Positions 22,679-32,258 of a stretch of 64,000 nt of DNA are shown one piece after another (within the stretch, counting starts at the first letter, position 1; each line of letters starts with the position of its first letter). The translations under genes were made by a program, and so were the position numbers. The notes beneath the pieces are model-generated. The model was not told where the DNA came from. It worked only from the letters and a program-made list of their open reading frames with translations, and did no database searches. Location of the stretch: assembly GCA_030144725.1 (NCBI GenBank), contig JASKMD010000026.1, positions 5,821,838 through 5,885,837 on the forward strand. The letters are read 5' to 3'. Source of the DNA: Haematococcus lacustris (lineage: Eukaryota > Chlorophyta > Chlorophyceae > Chlamydomonadales > Haematococcaceae).

Positions 22679-24791
22679 ATGGCTTTGAAGCTTCATACGC
22701 TGGCGCTCTTCTGGGGGTTTTGTTTTGCCTCCTTTGCCAGGGTTCAAGCCGCGCAACGGTATCTCCTTATCGCCAGAGGCTGCGAGGAAGTACTGCAGGC
22801 AAGCGCGTGGCTCGCTGCCGTTCGCTGGCTCAGCCAGTTTGGCCTGACACCCTTGCTACGGCTGCCCCACACTGCGCAGGTCAGCCGCATTGGACATGCT
22901 CTGGCGTCCCGCAACCACTCCGTGATGATGCTAGTGGGACGAGAGGACCACTCCTGCATCGGATTGTTGTCTCCGGACAACATGTTGCGGGTGTTGGAGT
23001 ACGGCTCAACCTCCGCCCTGGCCCAGGCAGCCGACAGCCCGGGCACGCGAGGGGTTGTGCAGGGCGAGCCCCCCCCCTCGAGCACCGCCAGCGTCATCCG
23101 TGTTCTTGACACGGGACGGCCGCGGTTCCAGATGTGGGATATGGAAGACGAGCAGTTACTGTAAGTGACGAGCGTGGCGAACGTTCACCTAGGCGCCTGA
23201 GGAGCTCAAAAGCGGGGCCATGGTTGTCATGATCCAGGCTGACCTGTGTCAGGCTACCCCCTGACCTGACACGACCTGATATGGCTGGGTCTGGCCTGCT
23301 TGCAGGCTTACAATGGCATGCTACTCACTCTTCTCCCATGCAGCCACCATGGCAGCAGTTCGCAGCTTTGCACCTGACATGGTCCTATTTGATTCACGCA
23401 TGCTGGTACGTTGGTGCGTGGCTCGCTGCCCATGCATAGTGTGGTTGGCTGGAAGACGCCAGCTACAATCCAGCGGCAATGCTAGGCCAGCAGAGCTATG
23501 CTGGGCCCAAGTGCTGCGCAGCAATGCTTGAGCTGCTAGCAGACACAGAGCAGCACCTACCTAGCACCGGGCACCATCACCGTGCAGAGAGCCGTCACTA
23601 ATCGCAGAGATGGCTGATTGGGACTCTGCATCCTATCTTGGCTCCCCTCTCCTTTCAATTGAGGCAGGACTAGACATGTGCCTCACCTGCTGGCCCCTCT
23701 CGCTTCAACGCTTTGCCCCTACTTAGCTCACCCCCTTCTCCCCTCACTTAACCTTGGCCTGACATGGCCTTGAGACCCTGGTCTGGCCTGGCCTGACTTG
23801 GACCAACCTGACCCGGCCTGATCTGACCTGAACTGGCTGCAGTGTGGCGTGTTCATGGCTGAGGAGCTGAGGGTGCCTGCAGCCACCTGGGTCCCGGTGT
23901 TGCGGCCACCCCTAGAGCAGCTGCTGTACCGGCTGCCAGAGCCTGTCACGCAGCTGGCTACCTTTCAAACCGGGCTGCCACGCAACATACGTGACCCCTT
24001 CACCCTTGCACTGAACATCAGGGTGAGGAGGAGGCAGGCGGGCAGGGGCAGGGGCAGGGGCAGGGGCAGGGGCAGGGGCAGGGGCAGGGGCAGGGGCAGG
24101 GGCAGGGGCAGGGGCAGGGGCAGGGGCAGGGGCAGGGGCAGGGGCAGGGGCAGGGGCAGGGGCAGGGGCAGGGGCAGGGGCAGGGGCAGGGGCAGGGGCA
24201 GGGGCAGGGGCAGGGCAGGGGCAGGGCAGGGGCAGGGGCAGGGGCAGGGGCAGGGGCAGGGGCAGGGGCAGGGGCAGGGCTATGCAGCCTTCCTGTTGCA
24301 GCCTGCCCCTGCACCCTCCCAGGCTCCCACCAGCCCTTGCTGCCTCAGTGTCAGGCGGCCCAGCCCGGCCTTCACTAACCTATGCTCCCCACCTCACACC
24401 TCGTTCTTGTACGGTGTCTTGCCCTGACCCAGCTGGGCTTGACCTGGCCCCGTGCTGGCGCTGGTGCTGCTGCCCCAGGCACGCTGGCGCCTGAGCTGGA
24501 CTCAGTACCGGCTGCACCGCGCTTTGGACCTGCACGTGGCCACTGCTCTGAACCTGACCCGCTGCTCTGCCGGCGTGCTGGCGTCACTGCGGCGTGTGCA
24601 GCTGGTGCTGGTCCAGGGTGACCCTCTGGTCTCCCTGCTGCCGCACAACCTCCCTCACCATGTGCAGGTGGTGGGGTGGATGGGGCAAGGGGCGCATGCA
24701 AGGCTGGCGGGGCAGGTGGGGCAGGGGCTGGGGTGGAGCACAGCCGGGCAGCAGCAGCAGGGGCAGCAGCAGCAGCAGGGGCAGCAGCAGG

Positions 24792-24824
<33 letters not shown>

Positions 24825-25554
24825 GCAGGGGCTGGGGTGTGGCAGCAGGCAGTGGCAGGAGTGCTGGGGTGGTAGGGGTTGGTGGTGGACTGCTGGGACC
24901 TGAGCTGGGCCACACGGAGGGAGCTGGTGCTGCTGATGCTGGTGTGGAGACAAGGGTGGCCTGGGCTGCTGCTGCTGCAGCCTCTCAGTCATGGTGGCAT
25001 TGCAGCAGCAGCAGCAGCAGCAACAGCCAGGTCAGCAATGGCAGCGGGTCGGCCAGCAGCAGCAGCCAGAGCAGCAGCAGCCAGAGCAGCAGCAGCGGCA
25101 GCGGCAGCGGTGGCAATGGCAGTGAAGGCGGCAGTAGAGGTAGCCGTGCTCTAGGACCTAGGGCGCTCCAGCCTCACCCTGTCCACCCCCCAAACACCTC
25201 CACCACACTATCCAGCCCCTCTGCATCTACCCTGCCCCAGACAGGCCCCTCCTCCTCCCCACCACCACTGCCCCCCCCAGTGGCCATAGCTGGCGGCGCT
25301 GCCCTCTCCAGCCAGGCCCCTGATGCAGCCAGGGGGTCAGACACCCCGCCCAGGCACCAGCAGCTGGGGCACGGGGGGCAGGGCAGCAGCAAGCAGCAGC
25401 AGCAGCAGCAGGCGCATGCCCGGGCAGCCCTGCTCAGGAGGGCCCTGGGGCCTGCTGAAGAGGCGCGGGCTCAAGCCTGGACCGCCACCCTCACTGCCCT
25501 CCGCCCAGCGCCCACTGGGGCTGCACATGGCGTTGCCAGAGCCACTGCTGGGGC

Positions 25555-25601
<47 letters not shown>

Positions 25602-28600
25602 CCTCCCCCCTCCACAACCCTTCACTGCAGCCAGGGGCAGTGGCCAGCCAGGCTGATGCTGGCGGTACGGCCCACCTAACCTCCCCCCTGCCCTCTGCTG
25701 GCTCCCCCTCCTCCCCCTCCACAACGACTGCAGGCAGAGGCCCTCAGCAGCAGCAGCAGCTGGCAAAGGACACCTCACCCCCCACCCCCACCCCCCAGCC
25801 CCCTGCCACCCCCCTGCTGCTGGTGGACCTCGCAGTGTGCAGCGCCGCTCAGGGGCCCACCACTGTTGCTGCAGGGCAGGCCTGCCACGCCCTGCTGGCT
25901 GCACTGGCTGCGCTGCAGCCCCTGCCCGTGCTGCTGAGGCGGCCAGGGGCAGGGCCATCACCCACCCTCCCTCAGCCTCATTCAAGCCGCCATAACTCCA
26001 CAACATACACTGCCACGCCAGCTCACCCTCCAGCTGCACCTCCAGCTGGGAGCGGCGGCAGCGGCGGCAGCCCTGTGGGCAGCAGGGGCAGCAGCAGCAG
26101 CGGCAATGACAGCAGTGGCAGCGGCAGGAGTAGTGGTGGCGGTGGTGGTGGCGGTGGCAGCGCTCCTGGGCAGCGGCCATTGGCCAGGGGAGTGCGTGAG
26201 GGCGTGGCGGTGGATGCTGTGCTGCATGAGCTGGGCGCATGCAACGTGGTGCTGCTGGACAGCTGGCCCCTGGTGGGTTGGGGGGAAGGGGCCACAAGGG
26301 GGGCAGGGGGCGGCTGATGTGTGGGCAGGGGGGTGTATGGAAAGGTGACACTGCTGCTGCAGGGGAACGGGCTGTGAAGGTAGCACACCAGCTGCTTGCT
26401 TAAATATAATGTTCAATATTCAATATAGAATATAGCATATGGAATATATAATAAACCATGTACTTGAATGTGCATGTGAAGAGGCAGGGCTGGGGGTAGC
26501 TTTCGATACCAGGCCATGAGCTGTCATCACGGCTCAGAGCCTGTTTTTCCCGCTCCAGCTTGGTGATCCGGCTCCAGACAGTCTTGGGCCCCACCTGGCC
26601 CACGAGGAGCAGCTCAACCAGCACTGGCAAGCACTGGGTGCTGGTCAGCCCTGCGTGCTGCATGCTGGATGTTCAAGCAAGCATGCATGAGCAAGCACAC
26701 TCAGGGTGTCAGTGTGATGTTCGGTTGCTCCAGGAGTCCCTCCTATCCCTGCCTGGAGTCCTGGGCTTGGTGACCAGCCCCAGCTCCGCCACTTTCCTGG
26801 CAGCTGCCTACTGGGGCGTGCCACTCCTGGCCTGGCCCATGCAAGGTGTGAGGTCCCCATGCAAGGTCATGCATGGTGACTGTTTGTTGGTGTTGCTGCA
26901 GCAAAACGGGAGTCAGAACCCCTAGGTGTGGTGTGGTGTGGTGACACGATGCAGGTGATGAGCTGGACTCTGCCCGCAGGGCCCAGGACCTGGGCATGGG
27001 CTTCACGCTCCCGGCCAAGCGCTGGAGGTCAGCCCACCAAGTACTGGCCAGCCTTGTCAAGGTAGGTGGCCAGGGGGCCCAGGAGGGAGGGGTGGCAGCC
27101 AGGGAGGCTGTGGCTGGGTGGTGCCTTGCATCAGGTCCTGATCTGAGGGGGTGCTAAAGGTGGGGTAGGGTGCAGGAGGGGTGAGGGAAGCAAGGGTGCT
27201 GCGAGGGAGGGAGGGAGGGAGGGAGGGAGGGAGCGGGAGAGGTGCAGTCAGGCATAAGGGGGTTCTTCTGAGCAGGAGCATGGAGCAGGAGAAGGGGCAT
27301 CAGACTCAACCCTAACTGCCTGTTGTTATCACTGAGCCAGCTGCCTTGTTTGCTCACTCTGTGCCACCTGACTTGTGCATAACCTGCGTAGCAGGACTGC
27401 ATTTACCCCCTCAGCCTTGCTGCCTGTCCCCTTTTCCTTCCCTACGAGCTGCCTTGCGCAACCTCGTACCGCCCATATCCTGCCTGGTACCTCCATGCTG
27501 CCTGCCCCTGCAGCTGGTGTCTGATGAAGGGCTGAGGCAGCAGGCGGCAAAAGCGGCAGCGCTGCTCAGAGCGGATGCAGTACCTCCTGCCCAGAGGGCT
27601 GCAGGTGGGGAGGGGCAGGGGCAGGGGCAGGGGCAGGGGCAGGGGCAGGGGCAGGGGCAGGGGCAGGGGCAGGGGCAGGGGCAGGGGCTTACAGGCATCC
27701 TGGGTTGTCTTGAGGTATGTGGGTGTGTAGCAGTGTTTTTTTTTTAACGCTATATATAGCGATCGCTATAAAAAGCGACATTTCAGAGGGCTCCGTGCGC
27801 TATGAATTGGACCCCTTGCGGACTGCGCTATAGCGCATCGCGTTATAAAAAGTGAACTTTGTACTGCAGCCGCAGCTCGGCTAAGAGCCGCAATTTGGAT
27901 AAGCGCCGCAGTCTCGATGGCTGAGGGCCGTGCCCGCCGAGGGTATAGCGATGGTGCCTACTTACAAGCCAGGGCACACGGTAACAGCAACAGGTTTCAG
28001 GACAGCTGGCTCACTGGCGATTGCCCACTGTGGCTTACAAACCAAGGGCTCGATGCCTCAAACCAGTACAAGGCGCGCTGCGAACGCTGCAACAAGAGCT
28101 TCAACTGCAACTTGCATACCATCAAGACCCATGAGGCGACCTCCGCCCACAAGACGGCAATGGCGGATTTCCATAGGCTGCAATCCAACAAACGTCAGCT
28201 GGTTGGTGCCATCACCGTCGCAAGACCTTGTGCAGGAGGTGGCCCTGACGGCCAACAAGATCACTGACATGTACTCAGGCCCCTCCCCCTTCTCTGCACT
28301 GGACTTTCCTGAGCTGACAGCCTTCACCAATGTGGCAGGACCTGGCAGCTGCCTGGTGTACAACGGCTCTGGCCATTTGGCATTGCAGCCGCATGGGAGT
28401 GGCAGTATGACAGTGCAATCAGATGAGGCTGACAGTGACAGTGAGGATGAGGAGGAGGTAGGCAGCAGGCAGGCAGCAGCAGACAAGGAGACAACATTTG
28501 GTGAGAATGAGGAGGAGGAAGGCAGTGAGCTAGGCAGTGAGCCGGTGCAGCTGTACGCCATTCTCCCAAATGGGCGCCGGGCTGCTTTAGTGCCAGCTTG

Positions 28601-29636
28601 TGACTTCCAGCAGCATGTCGACAGTGCCAAGCAGGAGCTGGCAGCAACAGCAGATGCTGTGGTACGTGACTTACACAGCCGCTTCCTCCCACCGGAGCAT
28701 GCCAAAGGACTGGCTGTTGTGTACGCCCACTACTGGGACAAGCAGCCAAGCGATGAAGACTTCCTTGAGCGCCTGGCCATTGTCAAGGCCCGGTACTGCA
28801 TGGACGCGACCCTGGCTGACGGCCAATTGGCGCCAGCCTTGTTGGACCAGCAAAAGCTATCTGCCCAGCGATCAGCATTTGTGGAAGTCATGCGCTGCCA
28901 AGCTGAACACCGTGTGCAGCTAAGCTCAGCAGCAGCCAACCCAGCGAAGGAGACCACCAAGCTGTGGCGCTACCTGGCTGGCCAACCCATCACCAAGGCT
29001 GACATCTTGGAGTACATCAAGCTGGCAGAGCTTGCTCTGGTCATGACACCAGGCTCAGTGGAGGAGGAGCGCATGTTCTCAGCCATGGCTTACCTCAAAG
29101 ATGACACCCGCAACAGGCTGCAAGAGTGCCACTTGAATGTGTGCGCCCGTGTCTTCAGCAGCAATCAATTTGATTTGGACACATTCCCAGATGAGCGTGC
29201 CATTAGCAAGTGGCTGGATAACGCTGCTGTGCGTGGGTGCTACCGCCTTTGATTGAACCAATTGCTTCAATTTGACATTTTTGTTGTGCGCTATGGGGCC
29301 CAATAGGGTCGCGCTATGAACATGACAGTCCCAATCTGAGCCATGACACTTTGTGCTATGAAATTGGAAAGAGGCCAAATGAAAAAAAAAACACTGGTGT
29401 GTAGGCATCAGCAGCTGCCCTGATCCCCTGCCTGTTGCAGACCACTTGGAGCTGGCCCTGGCCCGGTCACACGCCTCACTCTCACTGGCCTCAGCCCCCC
29501 TGGCTGGTGCTGACGTGCGGGGAGGCCAGGCCACCAGCCTCCTTGCAGGATGTGTGACCCTGGTCACTCTCGCCCTCATTGCATCACGCCTGATCAGCAC
29601 TTGGCCCACCCACATCATCCCGGGCCCTCCGGCCAG

Positions 29637-29667
<31 letters not shown>

Positions 29668-30522
29668 GGCATGACACCCCCCCAGTGGCATGGTGGTTCA
29701 GGCCGGGTGGCTGGCTGGCCAGCCAGCTCCTCCCACCAGGCTGTCCTGGGCCTGGACAAGGGTGACGATGCTTGCGGCTGGGAGTGCAGAGGTGGCAGCC
29801 AGGGGTATGCCCAGCGTGGCCCCTCCCCTCCCAACCTCTCCATGACTGGCCTTGCAGCCACGAGCTCGGGTCACACCCCACAGGTGCAAAGCCAGGGTCA
29901 GGCTGGGGCAGGTGGCTGGGGTCTGGATGGCAAGCCCTGCTTCACCCACAGCCCTGACCTTGGTGAGGTCAGCTGCAGCCATGATGGCAGTGCCGCCCGG
30001 GACCACAGCTGGGGGCAGCAGCTGCCACCGCCTTCCATGGAGTCTTGTATTTTGGGGCTGCTGGCCCTGCCTGGGCCCGGGAGCCCGAGGAGGGTCACAG
30101 CCCATGGTCTTATGCACCACAAGAAAACATTGTCGTGGAACTGCGGCAGCAGAGGTCAAGCAACTGGTCGTGATCGCCCTAGTGGGCTTGACAGGGACGA
30201 GGCGAGGCCTTACCAGCAGCATGTGGGACATGACAACGACGGCGAGTTGGTGGTCGGCCAGCGGAGCGAGCGATGTGTCGACAGGGAAATGCCCGAGGGT
30301 AGCGAGGGCGGTGCGCGAGCTGTGCCGCGGATGAAGCGGGGTCTCGGAGGTGCCAGTCCGATGGCGGCTACCACCAACGGCAACAACAGCAAACTCCGGT
30401 TTGCATCAGTTCTTATCAGCCGCGCGCGCCTCGGTTTGGAGTCCGAACCTGGCACTGCTTCCGCCGAGCATTTGTCGGGCCGCAGTGATTGCGTCCGAGC
30501 AAGCTCGCTGCCAGTGACCTAA
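22679..30522 (+). CDS. UDP-glycosyltransferase-like protein (GT1), divergent
   Basis: Probably transfers a sugar from a UDP-sugar; acceptor unknown. The ATG at 22679 opens a signal peptide (MALKLHTLALFWGFCFASFA), so the catalytic part would face the secretory lumen. Exons: 22679-23160, 23306-23405 (RSFAPDMVLFDS), 23843-24022, 24479-26272, 26734 to about 26850 (PGVLGLVTSPSSATFLAAAYWGVPLLAWPM, the UDP-binding signature region), about 26981-27061 (AQDLGMGFTLP), 27514-27604 and 29441 onward, where SLLAGCVTLVTLALIASRL is a C-terminal membrane anchor. The junction 26845/26981 is not phase-matched; a small exon may be missed. The usual HxG of the signature is replaced by SPSSAT. The large fourth exon holds about 400 residues of Gln/Ser/Pro low complexity. 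Where the protein ends after the anchor is uncertain; the open frame stops at 30522. Confidence 0.68.
24041..24279 (+). repeat. (GGGGCA)n array in glycosyltransferase intron 3
   Basis: Around 39 units with two shortened GGGCA units near 24213-24226. It starts within 20 bases of the donor at 24023. Confidence 0.97.
27614..27689 (+). repeat. (GGGGCA)n array in last intron of glycosyltransferase gene
   Basis: About 12 units directly after the donor at 27605, 40 bases upstream of the hAT element. Same motif and strand as the array in intron 3. Confidence 0.95.
27731..29396 (+). mobile_element. hAT transposon, 1666 bp, internally deleted
   Basis: Both ends are perfect 15-bp inverted repeats, CAGTG followed by ten T (27731-27745; complement at 29382-29396). 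They are flanked by an exact 8-bp target duplication GTGTGTAG at 27723-27730 and 29397-29404. CAGTG ends and 8-bp duplications define the hAT superfamily. GCTAT-containing short palindromes recur just inside each end (for example 27752-27772, 27832-27845, 29288-29320), as expected for transposase binding sites. The cargo is a BED finger and a hAT dimerisation domain with little between them. The element sits inside the last intron of the glycosyltransferase gene, in the same orientation. The intact TIRs and target duplication point to recent insertion. Confidence 0.95.
27917..29252 (+). pseudogene. hAT transposase remnant: BED finger plus C-terminal dimerisation domain
   Basis: The first frame (27917-28267) has a BED-type zinc finger: DSWLTGDCPLW, CERC, then HTIKTHEATSAH. 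A second frame, shifted and open to the stop at 29252, carries an acidic DSEDEEE segment and ends with the hAT dimerisation region (MTPGSVEEERMFSAMAYLKD, then RLQECHLN). The RNase-H-like catalytic core with its DDE residues, usually several hundred residues between these parts, is mostly absent. The two frames meet around 28180-28230 and need either splicing or a frameshift. It should not cut DNA itself but could be mobilised by a full-length relative elsewhere in the genome. Confidence 0.8.
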
Positions 30523-30593
30523 TCACCAGGTTGAACCAAGAACCGTAAAAGAACATGAGTCAATTGACGGCGATATATATTTGGCTTGCTGAC

Positions 30594-31392
30594 TACCGTA
30601 CTCTCCCTTTTGATTCGCGTCCGCGAATCGTTTTTTTGCCCTCGCGAAATCGCGAACGAGTAAACAATGTGGTTTTTTTTAAATCGCGAAGTGGTCAAAC
30701 AATTATTTGACCTGCGTAAATGGTGATGCGATGGACCTCTTTGTGGTCGGTGGCATCAGTGCCGACGACGCAGCCGAAAATTTGCTACGCCAGGTTGACC
30801 AACACGATGAAATGCTCCATCAAAGGGATGGGTAGTAGGCAAGTCAGCGGGTGGCCCCACGAAGTCAGCTGTTGGGGTGGTTGGCCAGGCTGGGGCAGCA
30901 GCCGGGGTGGCTGGCTGCACCAGGTCAGCCACTGGTGTGCTTGCCCTGGCGAAGGCTGCGGCATGGGTGACTGCTAGGGCACGCAAATTTGAGTGTTCAG
31001 AGGAGGATGCAGAGATATGCCGACACTGCAAGCAACCACAGGAGCACCATGATTTCATGGGGGAGGTTCAGTGCCCTATCTAGTGCAAAGTCTAGAGGGT
31101 GACCTGGTGCACATTTACAGTGCCCTTGCCCAGAGGCAGTGACTTGGCTTTGACTTGGCTTAAACTTGGCTTGACATAGTGACATGTACAAAAAATGTGT
31201 TAACCATGGAGGATTGACTTGGTATGCAAGGAATGGCTGTCTTGAATATTTCCAAGCACACTCACATTGTTAAAGTTGTGTTTTGCTACAACTTTTGCAT
31301 CGGGAAAAAGTAAACAATGTTTTTTTGGGGTCGGGAACGAGTATTTAATTATAATATTCGGGGCCTCGCGAATCAAAAGGGAGAGTACGGTA
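30594..31392. mobile_element. terminal-inverted-repeat element of about 0.8 kb
   Basis: A perfect 26-bp inverted repeat bounds it: 30594-30619 begins TACCGTACTCTCCCTTTTGA and 31367-31392 is its complement. If the outer TA is a target duplication the element is 30596-31390, which would suit the Tc1/mariner group; that class assignment is inference. Just inside the left end is a second palindrome (30612-30629). The ends are AT-rich while the centre (30720-31090) is GC-rich and encodes short open stretches, including a possible zinc knuckle at about 30990-31083. No transposase is present, so it is non-autonomous. Confidence 0.85.
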
Positions 31393-31849
31393 GGCACGTT
31401 TTGTTGTTGTCATTGTTGCTACAAAATTGTTTGCAAGCATCATCGGGCAAAACTCATCACAAGAGCATGGTAATTGAAATGGTGTAGTTTAGTCTTGTAT
31501 TCATGAGCACACGGAGTTATGCAGGCGGTGCAGCTCACGAGCGCGAGGCTAGCGGGCTGATCGGGCTGACGTGCACCTGTGCCGGGGCGGGCGGGGGTGC
31601 TGAGAGATCGGTTGGCGCTGTGCCGTATCGCGCTCAGCGGCTCAGCGGCATAAGCGGGCTCAGTTTTTCCCATGCCTTTTTTGGGCCTTTTCTAACTAAT
31701 TAATTATAATTGTTCAACCAGGACGTCAGATGATGGACTGCCAAGTTTAGCTGGTTCCTTGTGTCGAATTCTAATGTGTCCACTGTCTAAAAATTGGATC
31801 CTTCTGAGGAATCGCAATGGGCGCAATTTGATAATTTTTGAAAAGTTGC
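31393..31849. other. AT-richer intergenic sequence, nothing recognised
   Basis: Lies between the inverted-repeat element and the dispersed repeat. Base composition is lower in GC than neighbours and it contains TAATTAATTATAATT at 31697-31711. No coding or RNA feature is supported. Confidence 0.4.
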
Positions 31850-32051
31850 TGACCTGAAAAGTTCTGGTGCTTGGTCCAGGCTGCCTATAGGAGTCACTTA
31901 AGCTGTCTACGAGACTCCTCCCGGCAAACCGCTGCACACTCGTCAGGCATCAGCAGCTCAGAGCACCAATCGGCGGCCTCATCCGTGCGGAAATGAGACA
32001 GAATTGGTCTCTTGTGCCATTGGGTGGGCCAACCGCAGGGGTGACCACACG
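31850..32051 (+). repeat. dispersed repeat R, copy 1
   Basis: Shares an ordered series of blocks with 62690-62925: GACCTGAAAA, GGTCCAGGCTGCCTA, GTCTACGAG, CCCGGCAAACCG, GCACACTCGTCAGGC, CACCAATCGGCGGC, TCATCCGTGC and finally GGGGTGACCACA, after which the two copies diverge. The common right boundary marks the end of a transposable or retroposed unit. It lies just downstream of the peroxiredoxin stop codon. Confidence 0.75.
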
Positions 32052-32258
32052 ACATCGTACAGGACTCCCTACAGCTTCTCTCGTGCTATACAAGCAAGAA
32101 GTACGTGACGCTGCTGACCTCCTTTTCGCTCCACAGTAAAGCACTCGACGCATCATGCAAATCAATGTGGTGTGACAAGGGGTGTGATGGTGTTCGGCGT
32201 ATTGTTCGTATGTCCACGATATCCCGCGAGCCGCAACTCTTCGCGAGTGGCACCTTGC

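Noticed and set aside
29698..30455. Antisense frames opposite the glycosyltransferase tail, one with a leader-like start
   Set aside because: No recognised family, no clear ATG context and no partner exons; not enough to call a gene.
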